From: a virus
DNA length: 64,000 bases
Virus record (IMG/VR): IMGVR_UViG_3300007734_000749
Location: 1 to 64,000 of that record
Direction: 5' to 3' (one strand)
The notes beneath the pieces were generated by a model. The model did not search any database. It saw only the letters and a list, made by a program, of their open reading frames with translations, and had not been told where the DNA came from. The position numbers and the translations under genes are program-made. Positions 48,959-57,120 of the stretch are shown piece by piece. Each line of letters opens with the position of its first letter. Position 1 is the first letter of the stretch.

Positions 48959-49999
48959 ATGAGTGTTTTTGATACATTTTTTACTAAGTTTTCTTACAAA
49001 TTTGATAAGGGCTACCCAGACATGAAAGACCCAAAGGATATAGTTCTGCTTAAAAAATTAGTTATAGAAACATTAGGTTTAGTAATTGAAGAAAAAGACT
49101 ATGATGATCAAATATTAGATCTTCTTACTAATTTATCTGATGATGAAGCAAAGAAAAAAGTAATTGCTTATTTATCTAAGATTAATAAAAAAGAAGACAA
49201 AGAAGATAATAAATTAGAAGAAAATATAACTAAACATCTTGTAAATAAAAACTTAACTGGAGATATAATAGATAGTATTTTATTTAAAGTCATTAAATCT
49301 AAACAACTACAAGAATTTTCGGATTATTTAGATAATCCTAACGTTACTCATTCTGATTTACTAAATAATAACAACTTAAATTCTTTATTTAATGAAGTCT
49401 CACTTAACTCTGACCTAAAAAACACTATTATTAATATATCAGGAGCTTTAGGAAATATTACTTTTGGTAAAGGAGAAATAGCATTAATAGTATTTTTAAA
49501 AGGAGCTATTAAACATAAATCTTCTAAAGAACAAAAAGGAGATATCCAAATAGAAGGTCATGTTTTAGAATTAAAACGAGGAAAATTTATTGTAGCTCCT
49601 GCTGCTTATATAAGTCGAGCTACTAAAACTGATTTATTTAAGGGTACTAAATCTAAAGAATTTATTGAAAAATATAATATAGATTTATCATCTAGAACAC
49701 CTTGGCCTTCACTTATAATTAAAGCTAAGCCTGAAGAAAAAGAAGTAAAAGAAATTCTAAAGGAAATATACCCTGGATTAGATATAGATATAGATTTATC
49801 TAGCCCTGAAGCCTTAAATACGGCTGTAGGTTTAGCATTAGCTAAAGATTATTTAGATAATAAAGATTTACTCCTTATAAGTGAACAAAATAAATACATC
49901 TGTGTTGAAAACTATAATGCTTTTAAACAGGGGGTTGAGTCTGGATTTATAGGATTTAGCCTAGCATCAGACATTATTCCTAGATGTTACATAAATTGA
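48959..49999 (+). CDS. PD-(D/E)XK-like nuclease candidate
   Basis: The 346-residue product has GKGEIAL (Glu173), KGDIQIEG (Asp195) and VLELKRG (Glu204, Lys206). The E-xn-D-xn-ExK order resembles restriction-type PD-(D/E)XK nucleases and related proteins of marine T4-like phages. The N-terminal 150 residues are helical and charged. It could trim DNA during packaging or degrade host DNA. The call is by motif only. Confidence 0.6.
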   Translation: MSVFDTFFTKFSYKFDKGYPDMKDPKDIVLLKKLVIETLGLVIEEKDYDDQILDLLTNLSDDEAKKKVIAYLSKINKKEDKEDNKLEENITKHLVNKNLTGDIIDSILFKVIKSKQLQEFSDYLDNPNVTHSDLLNNNNLNSLFNEVSLNSDLKNTIINISGALGNITFGKGEIALIVFLKGAIKHKSSKEQKGDIQIEGHVLELKRGKFIVAPAAYISRATKTDLFKGTKSKEFIEKYNIDLSSRTPWPSLIIKAKPEEKEVKEILKEIYPGLDIDIDLSSPEALNTAVGLALAKDYLDNKDLLLISEQNKYICVENYNAFKQGVESGFIGFSLASDIIPRCYIN

Positions 50000-50001
50000 T
50001 A

Positions 50002-50011
50002 ATATTTATAA
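50002..50011 (+). promoter_or_regulatory. Late-type promoter element
   Basis: Exact ATATTTATAA followed by TAAAAATC, 15 bases before ATG. Confidence 0.6.
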
Positions 50012-50026
50012 TAAAAATCTAATACT

Positions 50027-50632
50027 ATGGGATGTGCTTGTGGATGTAATACTTGTCATATATCGCCATTACTAAATGAAGCGAAACAGTATGATGCTCC
50101 TATATCTGAAAATTTAAGATATCATATAGACAAGAAAATACCGCTTAATGAAAGTATATTTAGAGCAGGTTCAAATGCTCATGTCAATTTACTTCAAGAA
50201 GCACGTAATCTTTGGAATCAAGGCATTATTGAATTCCAAGATTTAGATAAAAAACTATTTGAAAACACAGATCTAGGTAAAATAGGTGTTTACGAAGGTA
50301 AAGTAGTACCATTAGATTTTCCTATAATGGAAATATTAACTGAAGCAGAAAAGAAAAAGAAAAATCCTCCTTTAGGAAAACCTAAACGTGGTGGCTCAAA
50401 GAAATTTTATGTTTATGTAAGAGATCCTAAAACTAAAAACATTAAAAAAGTGTCATTTGGTCAAGTAGGAATGTCTGCAAAAATTAATGATCCAAAAGCA
50501 CGTCAAGCATTTGCTAAAAGACATAAGTGTGCTCAAAAAACAGATAAAACTAAACCTAGTTATTGGTCCTGTCGCTTACCTAGATATGCTAAATTATTAG
50601 GTCTAAAATCAACATTCTCAGGATTCTGGTAA
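50027..50632 (+). CDS. Cysteine-tagged protein with conserved basic C-terminal domain
   Basis: The 201-residue product starts MGCACGCNTCHISPLLNEAK, with four clustered cysteines. It ends in a basic domain: KKFYVYVRDPKTKNIKKVSF, GQVGMSAKINDP, RHKCAQKTDKTKPSYWSCR. The C-terminal domain recurs in many phages of this type; its CxH/C arrangement suggests metal binding or DNA binding. Function unknown; a capsid or internal protein is likely by context. Confidence 0.7.
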   Translation: MGCACGCNTCHISPLLNEAKQYDAPISENLRYHIDKKIPLNESIFRAGSNAHVNLLQEARNLWNQGIIEFQDLDKKLFENTDLGKIGVYEGKVVPLDFPIMEILTEAEKKKKNPPLGKPKRGGSKKFYVYVRDPKTKNIKKVSFGQVGMSAKINDPKARQAFAKRHKCAQKTDKTKPSYWSCRLPRYAKLLGLKSTFSGFW

Positions 50633-50635
50633 GAT

Positions 50636-51817
50636 ATGGCAAACGATTTAAAAACATATGGTGATTTAAAAAAAGCTATTAAATCTATCACTACCAAGCA
50701 AAAAGGAGAAAAAATTGCCGGAGTAGCAGCTGATGTCCTTGCTGGTTTTATACCAGGTGCTGATGCTGCAAAAACTACAGTAGGCTTTGTAAAAGCTCTA
50801 ATGGCAAAACCAGATAATAAAAAAACTAAAACTTGGTTAGATAAGTTAGATGTAGATGATAAATTTTCTAAAATAGTTGATGATACTGTAGAAAATGGAT
50901 TCATAGATAGTATATCTCAAGATATTGCATCTAAATCTGATGATGAATCTTTAGATCCTAATTTTAACATGAATGATAAATTATCCCAATATTTAAAAGC
51001 TAAATATTCTGGTAGAACTGTGACTGGAGTATCTGAAATTATTAGAGAAATATTATTAGAAGCTGGCTTTTCTTTTACTCCTAAAAAAGGAGGAGTAGGG
51101 GGTAGAAGATATATTCCTAAATTTTTTACTTTAGAAAAATCTATTAGAGATCAATTTAGTGATCTTATTAAATTTTATGGAGGAGTAATGTATGTTGACC
51201 CTCAAGTTCCTATTGCTTTAGGATACTTAGAAAGAGGCAGACAATCATATGAAAAAACCCAAAATTTTCCTTCATTAACCAAAGCCCTTCAAGACAAGCT
51301 CCCTCAACCTATTAGATTAGCCATTAAAAAAGGAGTAGAAGACCAGAAATTAGTAAATGTTGGTGATAAACAAATGATTCCATTAGATTTAGAAATTACT
51401 AGAGATGAATTTGGGAATTATTTAATTAAAAATCCATATACTACTCTAGACGAATATAAGTTATTCTTAACAGAAATGTTAATTTTAGAAAAAAAAAACG
51501 TATCTAATATTTATCAATTAGAATCATTATTAGTTACTGATACTAGTGTTCGTAACCAAGCTGAAATCCTTTCTGATATTCGTTCTTTACCTGGAGTTAC
51601 TATTGTATCTACAGACCCATTAAATCCAAGTCAAACAGTTCAAAATAAAGATAGAGTTGAATCTAAACTTTATTTAAAAATTGACCCACATCCTTTTTTA
51701 GGTAAAGGAGGATTTGGAGACGAAGAACTCGATTCCATATACTCTAGCATTAAAAAAATCAAAGGTGTTACCGTATTTAGAGTAATTGGTAAACCTATTA
51801 AAAAAACACTACGATGA
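50636..51817 (+). CDS. Virion-region protein with hydrophobic segment
   Basis: The 393-residue product has a hydrophobic stretch at about residues 26-50 (GVAADVLAGFIPGADAAKTT). A helical region follows, then the C-terminal part has two repeats of an alpha-beta unit typical of small ferredoxin-like folds (EILSDIRSLPGVTIVSTD, IYSSIKKIKGVTVFRVIG). Function unknown. It overlaps the next start by 4 bases. Confidence 0.65.
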   Translation: MANDLKTYGDLKKAIKSITTKQKGEKIAGVAADVLAGFIPGADAAKTTVGFVKALMAKPDNKKTKTWLDKLDVDDKFSKIVDDTVENGFIDSISQDIASKSDDESLDPNFNMNDKLSQYLKAKYSGRTVTGVSEIIREILLEAGFSFTPKKGGVGGRRYIPKFFTLEKSIRDQFSDLIKFYGGVMYVDPQVPIALGYLERGRQSYEKTQNFPSLTKALQDKLPQPIRLAIKKGVEDQKLVNVGDKQMIPLDLEITRDEFGNYLIKNPYTTLDEYKLFLTEMLILEKKNVSNIYQLESLLVTDTSVRNQAEILSDIRSLPGVTIVSTDPLNPSQTVQNKDRVESKLYLKIDPHPFLGKGGFGDEELDSIYSSIKKIKGVTVFRVIGKPIKKTLR

Positions 51818-52071
51818 TTAAATTAGTAGATTTACTTAAAGAAGGAAAAAAAGAAAAATATCCTCCTTACATGTATTCACCTGTAGGATTTGGTTGCCAT
51901 GTTTGTGAATATTATTATATGGAAGATAACAAGCACTATTGTAATAATAAAGAATACCAAAGTTATATGGGTACTAATGAATTAGTAGATAATGAAGGTA
52001 ACCAAATTCAAGATCCATCTAAATGGTGTTCAAATTGGTTTCACCCTAAAGAAAAAGATGAAACCATATAA
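51814..52071 (+). CDS. Cysteine-rich small protein with targeting-like start
   Basis: The 85-residue product starts MIKLVDLLKEGK (L-K-E site), then GFGCHVCEYYYMEDNKHYCN and later SKWCSNWFHP. Four cysteines in a CxxC...C...C pattern with nearby Trp recall high-potential iron-sulphur or small zinc proteins. Which cofactor is bound cannot be told from sequence. Confidence 0.65.
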   Translation: MIKLVDLLKEGKKEKYPPYMYSPVGFGCHVCEYYYMEDNKHYCNNKEYQSYMGTNELVDNEGNQIQDPSKWCSNWFHPKEKDETI

Positions 52072-52318
52072 AGATATAGAAGTAACATATACTTATATTA
52101 TTCGTGAATTTGACGAAAATATAGATCCTATTGAACTAAAATGGCATCGTGATAAAGAAGACCGTTTAGTAGAAATTATAGGAGAAACAAATTGGCAAAT
52201 ACAACTTGAAAACCAATTACCAACTTCTATAAATTATCAAATATTTATACCAAAATACGAGTGGCATCGTATTATTAAAGGAACAGGAACACTAAAATTA
52301 AAAATACACAAATCATGA
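52058..52318 (+). CDS. Hypothetical 86-residue beta-rich protein
   Basis: The start at 52058 (MKPYKDIEVTYTYIIREFDE) is chosen over an in-frame ATG at 51992 because it removes a 66-base overlap with the preceding gene. The WHRDKEDR and later WHRIIKGTG segments form a recognisable phage-specific beta protein of unknown function. Overlaps both neighbours by a few bases. Confidence 0.65.
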   Translation: MKPYKDIEVTYTYIIREFDENIDPIELKWHRDKEDRLVEIIGETNWQIQLENQLPTSINYQIFIPKYEWHRIIKGTGTLKLKIHKS

Positions 52319-52716
52319 AAAAATCAGATTTAAAAAATATCATTCAAGAAGAAATTGAAAATATGTTAAATGAAAATATTACTCCTATAAGTGATTTAGG
52401 TGATGTAGTTCCTTTTCTTAATGCTAATAAGGAAAAAATTTTTCAAATAGCTGATGAATATAAAGGAGATACTATGTCTATGCAAGCTGCATTAAATAAT
52501 TTTCTAGCCCCATACATTGAAAACACCCCAGAATTTATAGTTACTAGAATGAAAGCAGCTATTGGTAGTGCAATATTAAGAAGAAATGTTGCTGCTAATC
52601 CTAAATCACAAGCAGCATATGATGAATTAAAAAACACATTAAATAAAAGAAATAATCCAATGAATGAATCATTTCTTAAAATGCAAAAATTAGCTGGTAT
52701 TATTACTGAAAATTAA
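52315..52716 (+). CDS. Protein with targeting-like start and a C-terminal MQKLAGIITE tag
   Basis: The 133-residue product starts MKKSDLKNIIQEEIENMLNE (I-Q-E site) and ends exactly with MNESFLKMQKLAGIITEN. The tag is otherwise N-terminal in four proteins here, so this copy is unusual. The tag has its own ATG (52660) and may be the remnant of a truncated gene fused in frame, or a true C-terminal signal. Last gene of its late transcript, before a strong terminator. Confidence 0.7.
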   Translation: MKKSDLKNIIQEEIENMLNENITPISDLGDVVPFLNANKEKIFQIADEYKGDTMSMQAALNNFLAPYIENTPEFIVTRMKAAIGSAILRRNVAANPKSQAAYDELKNTLNKRNNPMNESFLKMQKLAGIITEN

Positions 52717-52774
52717 ACCCTAACATATAGACAGATTCATAGCCTGTCGCTTAAAAAAATAAATTATGGTAGCT

Positions 52775-52807
52775 GTGGCACCCCTAAAAAGGTGCCACTT
52801 TTATTTT
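52775..52807 (+). terminator. Strong terminator ending the internal-protein block
   Basis: GTGGCACC/GGTGCCAC stem (52775-52782, 52791-52798) with TTTTATTTT; the T-rich tail runs into the TTTTG box of the next promoter. Confidence 0.9.
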
Positions 52808-52836
52808 GGCTTATTAAATAAATTTTATTATCTTTA
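52804..52836 (+). promoter_or_regulatory. Host-type promoter with 20-base spacer
   Basis: TTTTG, 20 bases, TATCTTTATA. Unlike the 26-base spacing of class 1 promoters, this is the spacing known for Bacteroidota -33 TTTG/-7 TAnnTTTG promoters. ATG follows 6 bases after the TATCTTTA element, so the transcript may be nearly leaderless. Confidence 0.65.
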
Positions 52837-52842
52837 TAAAGT

Positions 52843-54168
52843 ATGAATAAAAAAATAGTAATTATAGGTGCAGGAGTAGCTGGTATAAATGCAGCTACTA
52901 AATTAGTTGACAATGGTTACCCTGGTAACTTAATCACAATTATAGACAAAGGTAATGACCCTCATAACCGTTTACCTGAAGAAGTAATGACAGGTATGCT
53001 CGGTGCAGGAGGATGGAGTGATGGTAAATTAACTTATCACACTGCAATTGGAGGTGTATTATCAAAATATTGTGGTGAAGAAAAAGCAATGGAATTAATG
53101 GATCAAGTCATTAGCAACTTTAGACGTTTCCATCCTAAACCAGAAGAAATATTTTGCTCTGATCCACAAGCAGAACCTGATTTTATTAAACCATATTTTG
53201 GATTACGTTTATTCCCAGTATGGCATATTGGTTCAAATTATCTACATGAGATTGCTAAAGCATGGTATTCATATTTAGTTGATAATGGTGTTAGTTTTAT
53301 GTGGAATACCGAAATCACTAATCTAAATTTATCTAATAATTGGGTTAATTATATAGATAGTCTTAACGAAAAAGAAGCTATTACCTATGATACCCTAATA
53401 TTTGCAGTAGGTAAATCAGGTATTGATTTTGCCCAAAAAACATCTAATCAATATAATCTCCCTACAGAACCTAAATCAGTTCAAATTGGGGTCCGTTTTG
53501 AAGCACCACAAAAATACTTTCAAAAACTAATTGATATTAGTTATGATTTTAAACTATATCAAAAGTTTGATAATGTATCATTACGCTCATTCTGTACTAA
53601 TAATAACGCAGCTTATGTAGCAGTAGAAGAAACATATGGTGATATTAGTTACAACGGTCATGCTAAAAAAGGTGAACAATTCAGAAATGATATGACCAAT
53701 TTTGGTATTTTAATGGAAATTAAAGGCATTGAAAATCCGTTTGAATGGTCAAGAAAAGTAGTAAGTGAATGTAATATAATTGATGGACAAACAGAAGAAA
53801 ACTTAGGTGGTATATATTACTCACCAAATCAAACTAGACAACCATCAAATACTTCAGAAGGAGAAAGAGTCAAATCTCATCAATCTCCTAAACAAATATT
53901 ACCTTTAGTACGAAATGCTTTTGGTGGTTATTTTGAACATATTGAAAACTTTATTGACCAAATGAATAAAGTATTTGAATTTGGTGATGATTGGGGAATG
54001 TATATTCCTGAAGTAAAGTATTTATCTCCTGAACCATTAGTAGACTATAAAAACTTAGCGTTAGTAGACTATCCAAATGTACACTTTGTAGGTGATGCCT
54101 TATCTGCTCGTGGTATTACAGTTAGTGGTGCTCAAGGAATTTATGTAGCTGAAAGTTTAATAAAATAA
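52843..54168 (+). CDS. FAD-dependent oxidoreductase (COG2509-like)
   Basis: The 441-residue product has an N-terminal dinucleotide-binding GAGVAG (residues 9-14) with KIVIIGAGVAGINAATKL, and a C-terminal FAD signature VHFVGDALSARGITVSGAQG. The middle RPEEV-type and GGWSDGKLT segments resemble uncharacterised FAD-dependent dehydrogenases of the COG2509 type. Such enzymes are rare in phages. It leads a three-gene cassette behind a host-type promoter. The substrate is unknown. Confidence 0.8.
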   Translation: MNKKIVIIGAGVAGINAATKLVDNGYPGNLITIIDKGNDPHNRLPEEVMTGMLGAGGWSDGKLTYHTAIGGVLSKYCGEEKAMELMDQVISNFRRFHPKPEEIFCSDPQAEPDFIKPYFGLRLFPVWHIGSNYLHEIAKAWYSYLVDNGVSFMWNTEITNLNLSNNWVNYIDSLNEKEAITYDTLIFAVGKSGIDFAQKTSNQYNLPTEPKSVQIGVRFEAPQKYFQKLIDISYDFKLYQKFDNVSLRSFCTNNNAAYVAVEETYGDISYNGHAKKGEQFRNDMTNFGILMEIKGIENPFEWSRKVVSECNIIDGQTEENLGGIYYSPNQTRQPSNTSEGERVKSHQSPKQILPLVRNAFGGYFEHIENFIDQMNKVFEFGDDWGMYIPEVKYLSPEPLVDYKNLALVDYPNVHFVGDALSARGITVSGAQGIYVAESLIK

Positions 54169-54175
54169 AAAAGTT

Positions 54176-54412
54176 ATGCCAATAGATCAAACATTACAAG
54201 TTAAAAAATTTACATCAACTGATGGAACAATACGTTATATGAAAGATGGTAAACTACATAACTGGGAAGGACCAGCTGTAATTCATCCTGATGGTAAAGA
54301 AGAATATTTTATTAATGGTTTTCAACATACCAAGGATAGTTGGAAAAAAGCTAGAAAAGATGGTATTGGATTACCTTGGTATAAATCAAGTGTGGCTAAA
54401 GCTAGATTTTAA
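54176..54412 (+). CDS. Small MORN-like beta protein
   Basis: The 78-residue product contains DGTIRYMKDGKLHNWEGPAV, IHPDGKEEYFINGFQH, a repeated strand-turn unit of the kind seen in small phage proteins with MORN-like hairpins. It lies 7 bases after the oxidoreductase gene and 13 before the kinase gene. Function unknown. Confidence 0.65.
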   Translation: MPIDQTLQVKKFTSTDGTIRYMKDGKLHNWEGPAVIHPDGKEEYFINGFQHTKDSWKKARKDGIGLPWYKSSVAKARF

Positions 54413-54425
54413 TTATCTTTAAAAT

Positions 54426-54956
54426 ATGAAAATAGGATTTTGTGGTACAATGAGTGTAGGTAAATCTACACTTGTACATGCTTTAAAAGAATTACCTGAA
54501 TTTAAAGATTATTTCTTTGCTACTGAACGTAGTAAATACTTACGTGATTTAGGTATCCCATTAAACACAGATAGTACATTAAAAGGTCAAACAATATTCT
54601 TAGCTGAGCGTTGTTCTGAATTAATGAGGGAAAATGTTATTACTGATAGAACAATAATTGATGTAATGGCATTTGCTGAATGTGCTCAATCAATTGAGAA
54701 AAATGAAAAACAGTCTTTTATTAATTATGCTTCTCAATTCATTAAAGAATATGATTATATATTTTATATTTCTCCTACTGGGGTAGAAATTGAAGATAAT
54801 GGTGTTAGAGAAACAAATATTGAATATCGTAATTTAATTGATATTTCTATAAAATCTTTAATTAAATCTAATATAGATAGTTTTCAAAACTTTGGTATAA
54901 TTACAGGCACTGTAGAAGAAAGAATTAAACAAGTTAAATTTTATTTAAAGTTTTAA
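54426..54956 (+). CDS. P-loop nucleotide kinase (AAA_28/NadR kinase-like)
   Basis: The 176-residue product begins MKIGFCGTMSVGKSTLVHAL with Walker A GTMSVGKS (7-14). It continues with ATERSKYLRDLG and TDRTIIDVMAFAEC, and a later base-proximal IEYRNLIDISIKSL. This matches the AAA_28 family, whose members include nicotinamide riboside kinase domains and deoxynucleotide kinases. Last gene of the metabolic cassette; its stop overlaps the late-type element of the next gene. Confidence 0.75.
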   Translation: MKIGFCGTMSVGKSTLVHALKELPEFKDYFFATERSKYLRDLGIPLNTDSTLKGQTIFLAERCSELMRENVITDRTIIDVMAFAECAQSIEKNEKQSFINYASQFIKEYDYIFYISPTGVEIEDNGVRETNIEYRNLIDISIKSLIKSNIDSFQNFGIITGTVEERIKQVKFYLKF

Positions 54957-54965
54957 TATTTATAA
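54956..54965 (+). promoter_or_regulatory. Late-type promoter element for the packaging genes
   Basis: Exact ATATTTATAA with TCAAAATT, 18 bases before the start at 54984. Confidence 0.6.
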
Positions 54966-54983
54966 TCAAAATTTTACTATAAA

Positions 54984-55469
54984 ATGAAACAACTTGATCT
55001 TTTAAGAAAACTCGTTAAAGAAACCCTTGAAGAAAAGGGACTTGATGAAATGGCTCGTTTAGCCACTGGATATAAACTTACAGACAATTGGGAAGAAGCT
55101 TTTGCTTCATTGCCTCCTAATGTACAAAAATCCACTAGATTCCTTAGAGTCATTGACCATCTTAAAGAAAATCCTGGAGCTGAAATGAAAGATATAGCAC
55201 TAGCCCAATTTGGTCCTAATGCTGATACTCCTGCAGTTAACCCACAAATACGTGCTTTACTAGATGCAGGTGTAGTTGAAAAAACAGGATATACAACTCC
55301 AAAAGCAATAAAAACTGAACCAACTGGTACTAGAGGTCGTCCAAAAGTTACTAACGATGAATTAAAGATGATGGGTGCTCGTATAGCTTTAAAATTTGCT
55401 AAAGGAGATTCATCATATACCCCTGAAGAAGTAGAATATATCCAAAATCTCTATAATTCTTTACCTTAA
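54984..55469 (+). CDS. DNA-binding protein, terminase small subunit candidate
   Basis: The 161-residue product starts MKQLDLLRKLVKETLEEKGL (targeting-like, L-E-E). A winged-helix-like segment follows (FLRVIDHLKENPGAEMKDIA, then IRALLDAGVVEKTGY), and then an AT-hook-like TGTRGRPKV. DNA-binding elements and its place 64 bases before the terminase large subunit gene suggest a small terminase or packaging regulator. The N-terminus would suit a packaged protein instead. Confidence 0.6.
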   Translation: MKQLDLLRKLVKETLEEKGLDEMARLATGYKLTDNWEEAFASLPPNVQKSTRFLRVIDHLKENPGAEMKDIALAQFGPNADTPAVNPQIRALLDAGVVEKTGYTTPKAIKTEPTGTRGRPKVTNDELKMMGARIALKFAKGDSSYTPEEVEYIQNLYNSLP

Positions 55470-55533
55470 TTATTTATTCTTGGTCTAAACTTGGGGAAAA
55501 CAAGATAATTAGTTATATTAACATATGTAATTT

Positions 55534-57105
55534 ATGAGTCAACCCAATTTAAAAGATATAATTCGCCAAGAATATCTTAAGTGTGTTCAAGATCCGGCAC
55601 ACTTTATGAAAAAATACTGTTATATTCAACATCCCCAACGTGGGAGAGTAGTATTTAATTTATATCCTTTTCAAGGTAAAGTATTAAACTTATGGAAAGA
55701 TAATCCATATTCAATAGTTCTTAAATCCCGACAACTAGGAATTTCAACATTAGCCGCAGGTTATTCTCTGTGGCTAATGTTGTTTCATAAAGATAAAAAT
55801 GTACTTTGTATAGCTACTAAACAGGAAACTGCTCGTAACATGGTTACTAAGGTTAAGTTTATGTTTGATAATTTACCTTCTTGGTTAAAAATACAAGCCG
55901 AAGAAAACAATAAATTATCATTACGACTTAGTAATGGATCCCAAATCAAAGCCACATCAGCTAGTAGTGATGCCGGTCGTTCAGAAGCAGTATCTCTCTT
56001 ATTAATTGATGAAGCAGCATTTATTGAAGGAATTGGTGAAATATGGGCTTCAGCCCAACAAACCTTAGCAACTGGTGGTGGAGCAATAGTATTATCTACT
56101 CCATATGGTACTGGTAACTGGTTTCATCAAACATGGGCTAGAGCAGAAGCACAAGAAAATGATTTTTTACCAATTAAATTACCATGGTTTGTCCATCCTG
56201 AACGAGATGAAGCATGGAGAAAACGCCAAGATGAATTACTAGGTGATCCTAGATTAGCATCCCAAGAATGTGACTGTGATTTTAATACATCAGGTGATGT
56301 AGTATTCTACCCAGAATGGCTTGAATTTATATCTCAAACTACTATTAAAGACCCTTTAGAAAGAAGAGGAGCCGATCAAAATTTATGGATATGGGAACCT
56401 GCAGATTATTCTAGAGATTATATGGTAGTAGCAGATGTTGCTAGAGGTGATAGTAAAGATTTTTCTGCATTTCATGTAATAGATGTTGCTACTAATACTC
56501 AAGTAGCTGAATATAAAGGACAACTTCCTCCTAAAGAATTTGGTTATTTACTTTGTGCTATTGCTACTGAATATAACCAAGCATTATTAGTAGTAGAGAA
56601 TGCTAATATAGGATGGTCAACATTAGATGCTATACAAGAAAGAGGATACCGAAACCTATATTTTTCCCCTAAAGGAGATTCAGTAACAGCAGAATCTTTC
56701 TATGACCAATTCTCAGATACTTCTAAAATGACCCCTGGATTTACAATGTCACTTAGAACCAGACCTTTAGTAATTAATAAGTTTAGAGAATATATAGGTG
56801 ACCAAAGTGTTACTATACAGTCAAAACGTTTATTAGAAGAAATGAAAGTTTTTATCTGGAAAAATGGTCGTCCTGAAGCTCAATCTGGTTATAATGATGA
56901 CTTAATAATGAGTTTTGGCATAGCAATGTTTTTAAGAGATACTTCTTTAAAATTTAGACAACAAAACTTAGACGCTGCTCGCGCTGCATTGAATAATGTA
57001 AAATCAAATAATCCCCTAGCTGGTGTTTATTCTCCTAGTAAAAATAATAATCCATATAACATAGATATAAATGGACAAAGAGAAGACATCACCTGGTTAT
57101 TATAA
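55534..57105 (+). CDS. terL: Terminase large subunit (gp17-like)
   Basis: The 523-residue product has the terminase ATPase: a deviant Walker A SRQLGIST (65-72), Walker B LLLIDEAAF (155-163) and the coupling LSTPYGTGNWFH. The C-terminal RNase H-type nuclease has MVVADVARGDSKDFSAF, VVENANIGWST and the acidic YNDDLIMSFG. It powers DNA translocation into the prohead and cuts concatemers. Length is shorter than T4 gp17 (610). Confidence 0.95.
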   Translation: MSQPNLKDIIRQEYLKCVQDPAHFMKKYCYIQHPQRGRVVFNLYPFQGKVLNLWKDNPYSIVLKSRQLGISTLAAGYSLWLMLFHKDKNVLCIATKQETARNMVTKVKFMFDNLPSWLKIQAEENNKLSLRLSNGSQIKATSASSDAGRSEAVSLLLIDEAAFIEGIGEIWASAQQTLATGGGAIVLSTPYGTGNWFHQTWARAEAQENDFLPIKLPWFVHPERDEAWRKRQDELLGDPRLASQECDCDFNTSGDVVFYPEWLEFISQTTIKDPLERRGADQNLWIWEPADYSRDYMVVADVARGDSKDFSAFHVIDVATNTQVAEYKGQLPPKEFGYLLCAIATEYNQALLVVENANIGWSTLDAIQERGYRNLYFSPKGDSVTAESFYDQFSDTSKMTPGFTMSLRTRPLVINKFREYIGDQSVTIQSKRLLEEMKVFIWKNGRPEAQSGYNDDLIMSFGIAMFLRDTSLKFRQQNLDAARAALNNVKSNNPLAGVYSPSKNNNPYNIDINGQREDITWLL

Positions 57106-57114
57106 TATTTATAA
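57105..57114 (+). promoter_or_regulatory. Late-type promoter element for the portal gene
   Basis: Exact ATATTTATAA, 6 bases before ATG, overlapping the terminase stop codon. Confidence 0.55.
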
Positions 57115-57120
57115 ATAAAA

